Origin: Nitrososphaeria archaeon
GTDB lineage: Archaea > Thermoproteota > Nitrososphaeria > Nitrososphaerales > JANXEG01
Direction: 5' to 3'
Length of the DNA stretch: 59,033 bases
Assembly (NCBI GenBank): GCA_029775915.1
Contig: JARVKA010000007.1
Coordinates: 1 to 59,033, forward strand
Shown: piece by piece, positions 25,849 to 35,227 of the stretch
How the letters are laid out: every line of letters begins with the position of its first letter
Position numbering within the stretch: position 1 is the first letter of the stretch
Position numbers and translations under genes: made by a program
Notes under the pieces: model-generated
Told to the model about the DNA's origin: nothing
The model's input: the letters and a program-made list of their open reading frames with translations, nothing else
Databases searched by the model: none

Positions 25849-26571
25849 ATGAGTAGAATAAAAATTGGAACATCGGGTTATAGTTACTTTTGGAATGAAG
25901 GTAAGCCTACGCCATTTGAATGGTATGTGAAACAAGGCTTTGATACTGTAGAGATTAATGCAAGCTTTTATCGATTCCCCTCACCTATATGGATAAAGGC
26001 TTGGAGAAACAGCCCAAAGGGCTTTGACTTTTCTATTAAAGTGCATCGCTTTATCACGCATTACGCTAAATTAAGAGGTAAAGCTATTGGATTATGGAAG
26101 AGATTCATACAACCTCTAAAGTCTATGGAAGATAAAATCTCTTTTTGGCTTTTTCAAATGCCACCAAGCTTTAAATATAGTGATAAAAACATGATGGTTC
26201 TCACCAATTTCTTTAAAGAATTGAATTTGGGTAATAAAGCGGTAATAGAGTTTCGGGATGAATCATGGTGGAGAAATATAAATGCTCTTCGTGATTTAGG
26301 TATAGCATTTTGCTCTGTAGATGCTCCTGAGCTTCCTCGTGATATAGTTGCAATGAATGATGTAGTGTATGTTAGGTTACATGGTAGAGATGTTTGGTAT
26401 AATTATGAATATTTGGATGAAGAGTTGGATGAGATTGTAAATTCTATAAATCAACTTCAAGCTTCACGCAAATATATTTATTTGAATAATAATCATGGTA
26501 TGTTACCAAATGGTAAATATTTGATGAAAATAATTCGTAAAAATGATAATCCAAAAGATTTAAAGGCTTAG
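25849..26571 (+). CDS. DUF72 (YecE-like) protein
   Basis: 240 residues with the DUF72 signatures IGTSGYSYFWNEG at the N-terminus, TVEINASFYRFPS, FWLFQMPPSFKYS, AVIEFRDESWW and VYVRLHGRDVWYNYEY, ending in NNNHGMLPNGK. The family folds as a TIM barrel; its function is not known. It ends in TAG, overlapping the convergent phosphatase gene by four bases, so TAG clearly terminates translation here. Confidence 0.9.
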   Translation: MSRIKIGTSGYSYFWNEGKPTPFEWYVKQGFDTVEINASFYRFPSPIWIKAWRNSPKGFDFSIKVHRFITHYAKLRGKAIGLWKRFIQPLKSMEDKISFWLFQMPPSFKYSDKNMMVLTNFFKELNLGNKAVIEFRDESWWRNINALRDLGIAFCSVDAPELPRDIVAMNDVVYVRLHGRDVWYNYEYLDEELDEIVNSINQLQASRKYIYLNNNHGMLPNGKYLMKIIRKNDNPKDLKA

Positions 26572-26969
26572 CGCTTTAAGTCTTTTATAAGATTTAAAAC
26601 TCTCTCTTTTATCATATCTCTAACCTTTCTCGCCCCTTCTAAAGGCATCTTAGTTGGATCTGGTATATTCCATTCTTCAACGTATTTAGAGTGGATTAAT
26701 GGGCATAAAGATCCACTACAAACTATTACCGCGATTTCAACTTTTTCTTGAAGCTCTTTTGTTATTAACTTAGTTTTTTTATGACTTATATCAATCCCTT
26801 CCTCTAGCATGAGTTTGATGGCATTTCGATGAACCTTCTTCGCTGGTTTTAAACCTGCACTTATAGCTTTCCAACCTTTTGGTGCAAATTTATTAAAATA
26901 AGCTTCTGCAATTTGACTTCTAAAACTATTTTCAACACACACGAATAAAATAGTCTTCAAAGCGCGCAC
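26568..26969 (-). CDS. ArsC-type low-molecular-weight tyrosine phosphatase / arsenate reductase
   Basis: 133 residues from GTG 26969, the normal size. LFVCVENSFRS contains the C-x5-R catalytic loop, and IPDPT is the general-acid Asp loop. CSGSLCPL supplies further cysteines as in thioredoxin-coupled arsenate reductases. A frame extending to 27074 adds 35 basic residues without family support; aaaggtg just before GTG 26969 supports the shorter start. It may reduce arsenate or dephosphorylate protein tyrosine; which cannot be decided here. Confidence 0.8.
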   Translation of the reverse strand: MRALKTILFVCVENSFRSQIAEAYFNKFAPKGWKAISAGLKPAKKVHRNAIKLMLEEGIDISHKKTKLITKELQEKVEIAVIVCSGSLCPLIHSKYVEEWNIPDPTKMPLEGARKVRDMIKERVLNLIKDLKR

Positions 26970-27108
26970 CTTTTTACATTTTTTGTAATTTTTACCATGT
27001 AAATTATATCTATTTCTATTACTTCTTATTTTGATACGATAATCACATTTAAGATCAAATGTATATTTTAACACATGTGAATAAAAAATAATGTTGCCTC
27101 CCTCATTT

Positions 27109-27128
27109 TAATTGATAAACATCAATTA
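27109..27128. promoter_or_regulatory. 8-bp-arm inverted repeat in divergent promoter
   Basis: TAATTGAT-AAAC-ATCAATTA is a perfect inverted repeat midway between the ArsC-type gene (-) and the rubrerythrin-VIT1 gene (+). Its position suits an operator for a dimeric metal- or redox-responsive regulator acting on both genes. Confidence 0.45.
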
Positions 27129-27247
27129 TTATTTATCTTCTTTTACATTATGCAATTCTTTGCTAACATTATTCCGCTAAAAATTTACAATATGGAAGAA
27201 AAGCTTAATGTTAAGCGTTTAATATAACGGAATGATTGTGGGGTTAT

Positions 27248-28117
27248 ATGTTAAATGAGGAAGTTAAAAAAGTAATTTTAAATGCACAAAAGAATGAAAT
27301 TACTGAATATTTTATTTATAAGAAGTTAAGTGAAACGGTGAAAGAGAGTGGTAATAAAGAAATTTTAAAGCGTATTTCAGATGATGAGCTTAAACATTAT
27401 AAGCTTTGGAGAGAATATACTAATAAAGATGTAAAGCCAAATAAAATCAAATTTTTGATTTATTTTTTAATTTCAAAAATCTTTGGGATAACTTTTGGAA
27501 TAAAACTTATGGAAAAAGGTGAAAAGATCGCTAAAGCAAATTATGAAAAAGTATCTGAATTCATAATCGATGCAAAAAGTATTGAGAGGGATGAAGATGA
27601 ACATGAGAAAAAACTTATAAATTTAATCGATGAAGAAAGGTTAAAGTATTTTAGCTCTATGGTTTTAGGTCTTAATGATGCACTCGTTGAACTCACTGGT
27701 GCTCTTGCAGGATTCACATTAACCCTTCAAAATACTCGATTAATCGCAATAATAGGGCTTATTACTGGATTAGCAGCTTCATTATCAATGGCTACATCAG
27801 AATACTTATCAACAAAATCTGAAGGGAATGCTAAAAATCCTTTTAAAGCAGCTATATACACTGGAATTGCTTATATTTTTACAGTTCTATTTTTAATATC
27901 TCCTTACATGATTCTTACAAATGTATATTTATGCTTAAGTTTAACGATAATAATAGCTATTATTATCATCTTTTTATTCACATTTTATATCTCAGTTGCA
28001 AAAGATTTACAATTCAGAAAAAGGTTTTTAGAAATGATAATTATCAGCCTTGGGATAGCGGGCTTAACATTTATTATAGGATTTTTCGTAAAGGTATTTT
28101 TAAATATCGAAGTATAA
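27248..28117 (+). CDS. rubrerythrin-like / VIT1-family membrane transporter
   Basis: 289 residues from ATG 27248 (ggggtt upstream; TTG 27236 is an alternative). Residues 1 to about 130 are a ferritin-like four-helix domain with paired Glu and E/D-x-x-H motifs (NEITEYFIYKKL, DDELKHYKLW, RDEDEHEKKL). The rest is a VIT1/CCC1-type membrane domain: GLNDALVELTGALAGFTLTL, a hydrophobic segment with ATSEYLSTKSEGN, and further helices. VIT1 relatives export or store Fe2+ or Mn2+; the fused ferritin domain is known as an iron sensor or oxidase in such fusions. Its 3' end overlaps glnA by 18 bases. Confidence 0.88.
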   Translation: MLNEEVKKVILNAQKNEITEYFIYKKLSETVKESGNKEILKRISDDELKHYKLWREYTNKDVKPNKIKFLIYFLISKIFGITFGIKLMEKGEKIAKANYEKVSEFIIDAKSIERDEDEHEKKLINLIDEERLKYFSSMVLGLNDALVELTGALAGFTLTLQNTRLIAIIGLITGLAASLSMATSEYLSTKSEGNAKNPFKAAIYTGIAYIFTVLFLISPYMILTNVYLCLSLTIIIAIIIIFLFTFYISVAKDLQFRKRFLEMIIISLGIAGLTFIIGFFVKVFLNIEV

Positions 28118-29578
28118 ATAAAACTCATGTGGATGTGGTCTTGTATCTACCTCCATAACCTCTTTCTTCTTTAAAGATATGTATGCTTCTATAACATCAT
28201 CACTAAATATTGGCTTTAAAAACTCATGATCACTCTCTAAGCATTCTATCGCTTCTCTTAAGCTACCTGGTAGCTCTTTAATACCCAATTGCCTTCTTCT
28301 TTCAGGTGTGAGTTTGTAAATATCTTCATCAATAGGCTCGCCCATATCGATCTTCTTTTTTATGCCATCTATACCAGCTGCAACTATAGCTGAGAAGCAA
28401 AGGTAAGGATTTGTTGATGGATCTGGAGGTCTATACTCAATCCTCTTCTCATTCATGAATTTATCACCTTTACGATAAATTGGAATTCTTATACTTGCAG
28501 ATCTATTACCAATACTCCAAGCGATATAAACGGGAGCTTCATAACCAGGTACAAGCCTTCTGTATGAGTTTGTTGTAGGAGCAACAATCGCTGCTAATGC
28601 TCTACTGTGATCCATTAAACCTCCACCAAAGTATCTTGCAATTTGACTAAGCTCTGCATACTCATCATTGGAATCGTAAAATACATTTTCTTTACCTCTC
28701 CACAAGCTTATATGAATATGCATACCTGAAGCGTTATCACCATAAAGAGGCTTAGGCATGAATGTGGCTACTTTACCTATTGAATGTGCAACATTCTTTA
28801 CTACATATTTAAAGGTCATTACACTATCACCTGTACTCACAAGATCATCGTAACGAATATTAATCTCACATTGACCTGCAGTAGCTACTTCATGATGATG
28901 AGCTTCAACCGCTATGCAAAAATACTCTTCTAACAATCTCACACATTCATTTCGATAATCCATAAGTGTATCTTGGGGTGGTGTAGAGTAATAACCCTCT
29001 TTAAATCTCGTTGAATAATTTATACCTTCACCACTCCATGCACCCTCTTTAGACTCGATTGTATAACTTTGACCACGATATGATGATAATGTATCCCAAG
29101 CAACTCGATCAAAAACGAAAAATTCAATTTCAGGACCCCAATAAGAGTTATCATAACCCAATTCGTAAATCATTTGCTCAGCCTTTTGAGCTATAAATCT
29201 TGGATCTCTAGAGAATCTTCCTCGATCAGAGCCCCAATAAACATTACAAATGAATCTTGCAACTTTTAAACTCTCAGAAGACCAAGGTATAATAGCAAAG
29301 GTTGTTGGATCTGGTATTAAAACCATATCAGACTCATAAATCTCTGTAAATCCTTTAACCGCTGAACCATCCAATTTTGGCATACCAGATTTAAATGTTT
29401 CAATATCGATTGTGGATGATGGTATTGTAACATGGTGGAATCTACCAAGTAAATCGGTAAATTGTAAATCGATAAATTTTATATTCTCTCTTTTGATTAT
29501 ATCAATTACTTCTTGATCATTTCTTTTCACTTGAATCAACTCTCCCTTTGAGTTTCTTATATATGGCATTTTAAACAC
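28100..29578 (-). CDS. glnA: glutamine synthetase type I
   Basis: About 492 residues. The active-site blocks are present: EIEFFVFD, VEAHHHEVATAGQCEI (glutamate site), MPKPLYGDNASGMHIHISLW, PTTNSYRRLVPGYEAP and NRSASIRIP. Overall length, the YSTPPQDTLMDYR insert and the DEDIYKLTPERR segment align with the GSI-beta form, with a Tyr where bacterial enzymes are adenylylated. No adenylyltransferase is visible here. An Lrp-family regulator lies directly upstream on the same strand. ATG 29569 (MPYIRNSKG) is an alternative start. Confidence 0.96.
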   Translation of the reverse strand: MFKMPYIRNSKGELIQVKRNDQEVIDIIKRENIKFIDLQFTDLLGRFHHVTIPSSTIDIETFKSGMPKLDGSAVKGFTEIYESDMVLIPDPTTFAIIPWSSESLKVARFICNVYWGSDRGRFSRDPRFIAQKAEQMIYELGYDNSYWGPEIEFFVFDRVAWDTLSSYRGQSYTIESKEGAWSGEGINYSTRFKEGYYSTPPQDTLMDYRNECVRLLEEYFCIAVEAHHHEVATAGQCEINIRYDDLVSTGDSVMTFKYVVKNVAHSIGKVATFMPKPLYGDNASGMHIHISLWRGKENVFYDSNDEYAELSQIARYFGGGLMDHSRALAAIVAPTTNSYRRLVPGYEAPVYIAWSIGNRSASIRIPIYRKGDKFMNEKRIEYRPPDPSTNPYLCFSAIVAAGIDGIKKKIDMGEPIDEDIYKLTPERRRQLGIKELPGSLREAIECLESDHEFLKPIFSDDVIEAYISLKKKEVMEVDTRPHPHEFYLYFDI

Positions 29579-29670
29579 CTAACCAATATACCATACTATA
29601 AAAAACATCTATATATATTTTTCGTAATTTTCTGGATATTTATTAATAAATGATTTAAATTATTGAACAT

Positions 29671-30126
29671 TTATTCATTTAACAATCCTCTAAAATCCTC
29701 TTTAACAGTGGTTAAAACCACTTTTGTATTTGTTCGCTCTACAAAAGGCATTGATAAAATCTTTTTAGTGAATACACTTAACTCTTGCCTACTTTTGAAT
29801 TTAGCTATTACAATCGCATCTGATAAGCCTGTCACATCATAAACCGCGCATGTATTTGGTAATTTTGCTAATTCAACTTCCATCTCCATTAACTTACCCT
29901 TAGATACAGTAACCTCGGTTATAGCGGTAAGTTCATAACCCAATTTTTCATAATCAATAATTGCTGAATATCCTTTTATAATGCCCAAATCCTCTAACTT
30001 TTTTGTTCTTTGAAGAACCGTTCCTACAGCCAAACCTAATTTTTTCGCAATCTCTCTAAATGATTGTCTTGCATTTCTTAAATACTCTTTTAAAATCTTT
30101 ATATCGATTTCATCATACTCCGACAT
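29671..30126 (-). CDS. Lrp/AsnC-family transcriptional regulator
   Basis: 151 residues. The N-terminal winged helix-turn-helix (DIKILKEYLRNARQSFREIAKKLGLAVGTVLQRTKKLEDLGIIKGY) is followed by the RAM/ACT-like ligand domain (YDVTGLSDAIVIAKFKSRQELSVF). In this family it would respond to an amino acid. Located 92 bases before glnA and co-directional, so control of glnA is the obvious hypothesis. Confidence 0.93.
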   Translation of the reverse strand: MSEYDEIDIKILKEYLRNARQSFREIAKKLGLAVGTVLQRTKKLEDLGIIKGYSAIIDYEKLGYELTAITEVTVSKGKLMEMEVELAKLPNTCAVYDVTGLSDAIVIAKFKSRQELSVFTKKILSMPFVERTNTKVVLTTVKEDFRGLLNE

Positions 30127-30194
30127 ATATAATATTTAATAATGTTTATTTATTTTAACTTTTAAAGCTTAATAAAAATAGTGGTGAATGTATC

Positions 30195-30806
30195 TTATTT
30201 TAGTAACCTCTCAATTCTTTTATTAACTTCATCAAAGTTAACGATATTCCAAAATGCTTCAATGAATTTAGCTCTATCATTTTTATAATCGATATAGTAT
30301 GCATGCTCAAAAACATCCAAGACCATTAATATTCTAAATGCTGGATACACATTAGTGTTATGCTTCTCGATTTGCATTATTAATGGCCTTTGAGTTTGCA
30401 TACAGTATGTGAGCGCAGCCCAACCCGAGCCTTCAACACTTAAAGCTGCTTGGGAAAACTCCTTTTTGAATCTTTCAAAACTCCCAAACTCTTTTTCTAA
30501 AATATCATTTAACATTCCACTAGGCTTTCCACCACCCTTTCCTGGTGGAGCAAGATTCTCCCAAAAGATTGAGTGAAGGAGATGCCCACCTATATTCCAT
30601 GAGAGTTCTTTTAATGTTGCTTTAATATCTATATCTATATTTTCCTTACGTGCATTATCCAATCTTTGCAATATTGCATTTGCACCATTCACATAAGCTT
30701 GATGATGCTTAGTATGATGTATTTTTAATTGTTCTTCAGATATATAAGGAGCTAAATCTCCATAACCATATGGTAATTTAGGTAAAGTATAGAATTTTGA
30801 TTCCAT
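30195..30806 (-). CDS. sod: superoxide dismutase (Fe/Mn type)
   Basis: 203 residues from ATG 30806. Metal ligands are visible: His in [11 protein letters not shown], His in [15 protein letters not shown], and D-x-x-x-H in [15 protein letters not shown]. It removes superoxide, showing exposure to oxygen. ATG 30806 is chosen because the TATA box at 30829-30838 lies about 28 bases upstream, making a leaderless message; the longer frame to 30845 would run through the promoter. Confidence 0.96.
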   Translation of the reverse strand: MESKFYTLPKLPYGYGDLAPYISEEQLKIHHTKHHQAYVNGANAILQRLDNARKENIDIDIKATLKELSWNIGGHLLHSIFWENLAPPGKGGGKPSGMLNDILEKEFGSFERFKKEFSQAALSVEGSGWAALTYCMQTQRPLIMQIEKHNTNVYPAFRILMVLDVFEHAYYIDYKNDRAKFIEAFWNIVNFDEVNKRIERLLK

Positions 30807-30828
30807 AAAAATTTTTGGAAGCTCTAGC

Positions 30829-30838
30829 CTTATATACT
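30829..30838 (-). promoter_or_regulatory. TATA box of sod
   Basis: On the minus strand this reads AAGTATATAA, centred about 28 bases before ATG 30806. It implies a leaderless sod transcript. The dead insertion element begins only 18 bases further upstream, so any original upstream operator may have been displaced. Confidence 0.6.
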
Positions 30839-30855
30839 TTACCAAAGGTGTTGTA

Positions 30856-31506
30856 GGTGCTGTTACCTTAAGTTGATCACCTCCTTTGCTAACTCTATGA
30901 GTTTAAGATACTCTGGTTGCTTATGTAGATAGAAGAGCCTTATCCAATTCCTTACGTGCTCTTGCTTGCATTCTTTCTTTATGCATGGAAAGTAGTCATC
31001 AAACGATTCGGTTCGATCCTTCACATATTGTATAGCTCTTTCCATAACTTCATACAACCACTCACCCCTCTGGTATGTGCAATGCTTTAACCCCAAGCTC
31101 CTGCATGCCCAAGGTACCATGTGGCACCATCCGTCCATACCATATGCTTACCATATCTCCTTACAAGCTCCTTTAAGAAGAGCTCTACCACCAAGCTAAC
31201 CCAAGAAACCTTCTCTGATATAGCTCACAGCATACCATATCCAAGCCTCACATCTACCAACTCGCTGTTTCATTGATCAAGAACATAGATACCTTCCTAA
31301 CATGAAAGAGCCTTTCTAAAGGAGAGAGCTCTTGAATCCAGCACCATATTGATTTATGGCCTCTTTTAATGAATGGTCTCAATGCTTTAGAAGAGGCACG
31401 GAGGTTCAGGCCCTCAACCAAGTAAACACTATAGATAGAGGTGTCCTTTCCCTTATGAAAATATATATGAAGGATAAGATTAACTCATCCTTAACGTAAC
31501 AGCACC
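30856..31506 (-). mobile_element. degenerate IS6-like insertion element, 651 bp, both terminal repeats kept
   Basis: The ends are a 17-bp inverted repeat with one mismatch: GGTGCTGTTACCTTAAG at 30856-30872 and the complement of GGTGCTGTTACGTTAAG at 31490-31506. The GG-n-n-CTGTT start, the size and the transposase remnant fit the IS6 group. No 8-bp target duplication is evident. Family assignment is by memory of the terminal-repeat pattern. Confidence 0.75.
30863..31460 (-). pseudogene. DDE transposase remnant
   Basis: The minus strand gives transposase fragments in order: LVEGLNLRASSKALRPFIKR and a MFLINETASW segment where the first catalytic Asp is replaced by Asn and a stop follows. Then come VWTDGATWY around the second Asp, a frameshift, and PWACRSLGLKH plus a C-terminal block with MERAIQYVKDRTESFDDYFP (30863-31138) holding the catalytic Glu. 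Stops and frameshifts make it inactive. The C-terminal 91-codon frame is not a gene of its own. Confidence 0.8.
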
Positions 31507-31823
31507 GTAAGATTTTAAGAAAAAATTAATTTTTCAAATATGGCACTAACATTAATTATAACCTTAAGTTTATCACATCATTAAATCTAATTTAAATTTT
31601 AAAATAAATTCTATCTCAAAAATGCATAACCAAATTTTTAATTTTTTGTTTTATCTTTACTAAATCTTGCTTTCAACAACTACATTTAAATATAAGAATT
31701 CCTAAGATTTTAAAGGTGAATCTTTATAAAAGGGGATTATTTTCATTAATAAAAAGCACTACCCTTTATGTATAAGGTTAAAAAAGCATATTACAAATCT
31801 AATAATAAAAGGTGAGATGAGTT
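31507..31823. promoter_or_regulatory. AT-rich upstream region of the his operon
   Basis: A 317-base gap with no gene I can support. It runs from the insertion element to hisG. A gtataagg TATA-like run lies near 31770 and the Shine-Dalgarno ggtgag (31811-31816) precedes the hisG TTG at normal spacing. Two oligo-T/A blocks give no clear attenuator. Confidence 0.5.
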
Positions 31824-32804
31824 TTGAATAAAGTTAAATTCGCAATACCGAAGGGTTCATTAGAGAAGGATACATTAAAAATTCTTGAGCGCGCATGGTA
31901 TAAAATTTATGGTAGTGAGCGAACTTATAGACCTTTAATTAGTGATCCAGAGATTGAATTAAAAATATTGAGACCTCAAGAAATTCCTGTTAGTGTATCA
32001 GAAGGGCTGCATGATGTAGGTATTACAGGTGAGGATTGGATATTAGAGACGAATGCGCAAGTTGAAAAGCTATTGAACTTAGAGTATGGTCGGGTTAAAT
32101 TGGTATGCGCAATACCACAAAGTTCTCCTTTAAATTCATTATCTGATTTACTTAAAGCATTCCATAAAGATAGGAAAGATTTGAGAGTTGCGACTGAATA
32201 TTTGAATCTCGCTTCAAAATATATAAAGTCTAATCCTATTTACAAAGAGCTTTACGGTGATGAAGAACCATTAATCGTTACACCTTGGTGGAGAAAAGGT
32301 AATAATTCTAAAGTAACAATTTATCTCTCTTTTGGTGCTACTGAAGCAAAGCCTCCAGAAGAAGCGGATATGATTATCGATATAACGGAAACTGGCACTA
32401 CTTTAGAGCAAAATAACTTAAAGATTATTGAGAAAATTCTTGAATCATCAGCTGTATTAATAGCTAATAAAGAAGCAATGAAAGATGAATGGAAGTGTGA
32501 GAAGATTTATGATATACTCACTTTATTAAAGGGTGTTTTAGATAGCGATAAGAAACTTCACATATTTGTTAATGTAAAAAAAGAGAATTTGAATAAACTT
32601 CTTAAACAATTACCTGCATTAAAAAAGCCTACAATTAGCCCATTATCTCAAAAAGGATGGTACTCCGTAAATACCGTTATAGATAAGCAAGAATTTCAAA
32701 GGTTATTACCAATTCTCCGTAAACTCGCTCAAGGTCTTGTTGTGCATGAGCCTCAACAAATTTTATCATTAGAAGATATTTTTAAGAAAAGTGGTAAAGA
32801 TTGA
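31824..32804 (+). CDS. hisG: ATP phosphoribosyltransferase (long form)
   Basis: 326 residues, catalysing the first step of histidine synthesis. The N-terminal catalytic part has FAIPKGSLEKDTLKIL and DVGITGEDWI, and DITETGTTLEQNNL is the PRPP-binding signature. Residues from about 235 form the HisG_C regulatory domain (long form), so feedback inhibition by histidine without HisZ is expected. The start is TTG 31824; the ATG at 31818 is out of frame. First gene of the operon. Confidence 0.95.
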   Translation: MNKVKFAIPKGSLEKDTLKILERAWYKIYGSERTYRPLISDPEIELKILRPQEIPVSVSEGLHDVGITGEDWILETNAQVEKLLNLEYGRVKLVCAIPQSSPLNSLSDLLKAFHKDRKDLRVATEYLNLASKYIKSNPIYKELYGDEEPLIVTPWWRKGNNSKVTIYLSFGATEAKPPEEADMIIDITETGTTLEQNNLKIIEKILESSAVLIANKEAMKDEWKCEKIYDILTLLKGVLDSDKKLHIFVNVKKENLNKLLKQLPALKKPTISPLSQKGWYSVNTVIDKQEFQRLLPILRKLAQGLVVHEPQQILSLEDIFKKSGKD

Positions 32805-34090
32805 TAAAAATTGAGATAATCACAAAAGAGAATTTAGAGATTACAGTGAATAAATTAAGGTTTACGGGATGGGTAAGTCAAGAAGTTGAACAATATGTAA
32901 GGAATATTATTCAAGATGTTATTAAAAGAGGTGATGAGGCATTAATAGATTATACTGAAAAGTTTGATGGTGTGAAATTAAATAAAGATGAAATCATTGT
33001 TAAGCGAGATGAGATTAATGAGGCATATTCAAAGGTTAGTGATAAAGAAATTTCAGCTTTGAAGATTATAAAGGATAATATTATGAGAGTTGAAAGAAAA
33101 AATTTAGAAGGGTTAAAATGGAGAATTTGTGATGAAGATATTGAAATTTTTAGTAATATTAAGCCAATTGAAAGTGTAGGATGTTATATACCGGGTGGAA
33201 GAGCATCTTATCCAAGCTCGGTATTAATGACTACTATACCACCAATCGTTGTTGGCGTTCCAAGAATCGCTATTTGCAATCCACCTTCAAAATTAAAAGC
33301 TTTGAATCCACTCGTATTGATAGCAGCTGATATTTGTGGCGTAAAAGAGATTTATAGAGTTGGTGGAGTACAAGCGATAGCAGCATTAGCGTATGGTACA
33401 GAGAGTATAAAACCTGTAAAGAAAATAGTCGGTCCGGGAAATATTTATGTAACTTTAGCTAAAAAGGTCGTTTCAAATGATGTAGCTATAGATATGCTTG
33501 CAGGACCTACAGAGTTATTAATTATTGCAGACCAAACAACCAATTTGAATAATGTAGTAAGAGATTTAATCTCACAAGCTGAGCATGGTGATGAAAGTAT
33601 ATGTGGTGTAGTAACAATCTCTAAAAATATAGCTAATCAAATAATCAATCTTCTTGAAAAAACTATACAATTTATAGAAAGGAGAGATATTGTAATAAAT
33701 GCATTATCAACTAAAGGATTTATCGCTATATGTGAGAATGTTGAGCAAGTAATTGAGTTTGTAAATTTATTCGCTCCTGAACATCTTGAGATTATGGTAA
33801 AAAATTTTGATGAGTATTTAGATAAAATCAATTCAGCAGGGCTTATACTTCTTGGTGAATACTCTCCAGTAGCTATTAGTGATTATTGCGTAGGAACGAA
33901 TCATGTCCTTCCCACTGGCGGGTATGCTTCAATACGTTCAGGACTCTCAGTTTTAGACTTTATTAAGCAAATAAATGTGGTAAAGTGTTCAAAAAAAGGT
34001 TTGAAAAAATTTGCTGAACCTCTTCAAATTATCGCTTCTGCAGAAGGCTTGTATAACCATTGGTTAGCGATTAAAGAGAGGCTTGGGTGA
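32801..34090 (+). CDS. hisD: histidinol dehydrogenase
   Basis: 429 residues, last two oxidation steps to histidine. Signatures include CYIPGGRASYPSSVLMT, VGGVQAIAALAYGTESI, KIVGPGN and AGPTELLIIAD, QAEHGDES with zinc ligands, and VGTNHVLPTGG. It starts at a TTG overlapping the hisG stop. Being second in the operon is normal in archaeal his clusters. Confidence 0.97.
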   Translation: MIKIEIITKENLEITVNKLRFTGWVSQEVEQYVRNIIQDVIKRGDEALIDYTEKFDGVKLNKDEIIVKRDEINEAYSKVSDKEISALKIIKDNIMRVERKNLEGLKWRICDEDIEIFSNIKPIESVGCYIPGGRASYPSSVLMTTIPPIVVGVPRIAICNPPSKLKALNPLVLIAADICGVKEIYRVGGVQAIAALAYGTESIKPVKKIVGPGNIYVTLAKKVVSNDVAIDMLAGPTELLIIADQTTNLNNVVRDLISQAEHGDESICGVVTISKNIANQIINLLEKTIQFIERRDIVINALSTKGFIAICENVEQVIEFVNLFAPEHLEIMVKNFDEYLDKINSAGLILLGEYSPVAISDYCVGTNHVLPTGGYASIRSGLSVLDFIKQINVVKCSKKGLKKFAEPLQIIASAEGLYNHWLAIKERLG

Positions 34091-34094
34091 TTTT

Positions 34095-35225
34095 TTGAAT
34101 TATATTAAATTGAATATAGATGGAAATAGTTGTTATATAAGAAAGGATTTTATTAATTTAATCAAATTTGTTGATGGGGTAATTTTTGATTGTGATGGTG
34201 TATTAATCGATGCAAGTAAATCGTATGATAAAACGATTCAAATAACTGTAAATTACATTCTCTCACAAATCTTAGGTTTTTCATTACCTGAAGATTTAAT
34301 ACCTATGAATATTATTTACCGTTTTCGAGCGAGTGGAGGATTTAATAATGATTGGGATACAACATATATAATATTGCTTTACATATTTTCACAACTCCCT
34401 CAAAATTTTCAAAGATCATTTACAAATATTTACAAAAATCTTTTGGATAAATCTAAAGAGCCTAAGGAGAGATTGATAATAGTGTCTTCCCATTTAAGAG
34501 AGATTGAGAGTGTAAAGGATTTGAAAATAAATATTGATGAATTACGTGATGGTTTATTAAAATTTGCTGAAAAGGCTGATAGCTCGGGTATTGATTCTTT
34601 AGAGCGTCTTTTAAATGGTGAAGCTTTATCAACTTTTAAAGAGTTTCTAAATTATCCAAATTCAATTGGTGAAAATTTAATTACAACATTCTTTGAAGAA
34701 GCTTATTTAGGAAGTGAAATTTTTGAAAGGGTTTATGGAATTAAGCCAAAATTTTGGTTTAATAAAGGGATGATAGAGAATGAAGAATTAATAATTAAAG
34801 AAGAGACTTTAATTGAGCTTACAAACCTTTTTGGAGAAGGTAAGTTAGGTATAGTTTCAGGTAGGGGTTATTATGCGACTCGAAAAACTTTAGGAAAGCT
34901 TATGGATTACTTCAATCCTAAAGCGATGGTATTCACTGCTGATGATTTATTAAAAGAGAGTTCATTTGATAAGCAAAAAGAATTAGCTAAGCCATCACCT
35001 TATCCTCTTTTAAAAGCTGCTAATTATTTTCATGGTAAAGTGATATATGTAGGTAATTCTACTGAGGATTTATTAATGGAAGAGAGAGCTAATAAAATTG
35101 TGAATAAATTCCTTTTTGCTAGTGTTTGTAATGATAAAGAGCGATTGGAATTCTTCTTGAATAAACAGGTTGATATAGCTTTACACTCAGTAAATCAATT
35201 ACCAAAGGTTTTGAGGGGATTTTAG
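34095..35225 (+). CDS. HAD-superfamily hydrolase, candidate histidinol-phosphate phosphatase
   Basis: 376 residues from TTG 34095 (gggtga just upstream; TTG 34083 would overlap hisD). Motif I is FDCDGVLIDAS, motif II GIVSGRGYYATRK, motif III Lys in LAKPSPYP, motif IV YVGNSTEDLLM. The long helical insert after motif I (about 170 residues) is a cap. It lies between hisD and hisB in an operon with no other histidinol-phosphatase, so it is the best candidate for that step; related HAD proteins occur in haloarchaeal his loci. Stop is TAG. Activity is inference. Confidence 0.8.
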   Translation: MNYIKLNIDGNSCYIRKDFINLIKFVDGVIFDCDGVLIDASKSYDKTIQITVNYILSQILGFSLPEDLIPMNIIYRFRASGGFNNDWDTTYIILLYIFSQLPQNFQRSFTNIYKNLLDKSKEPKERLIIVSSHLREIESVKDLKINIDELRDGLLKFAEKADSSGIDSLERLLNGEALSTFKEFLNYPNSIGENLITTFFEEAYLGSEIFERVYGIKPKFWFNKGMIENEELIIKEETLIELTNLFGEGKLGIVSGRGYYATRKTLGKLMDYFNPKAMVFTADDLLKESSFDKQKELAKPSPYPLLKAANYFHGKVIYVGNSTEDLLMEERANKIVNKFLFASVCNDKERLEFFLNKQVDIALHSVNQLPKVLRGF

Positions 35226-35227
35226 AG

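Noticed and set aside
26970-27074. N-terminal extension of the ArsC-type protein
   Set aside because: The 35 basic residues have no family match and aaaggtg supports the start at GTG 26969.
30863-31138. Stand-alone 91-residue gene
   Set aside because: It is the C-terminal block of the dead transposase, bounded by element ends and a frameshift.
30845-31520. 8-bp target-site duplication around the insertion element
   Set aside because: The flanks share only gta, which is expected by chance.
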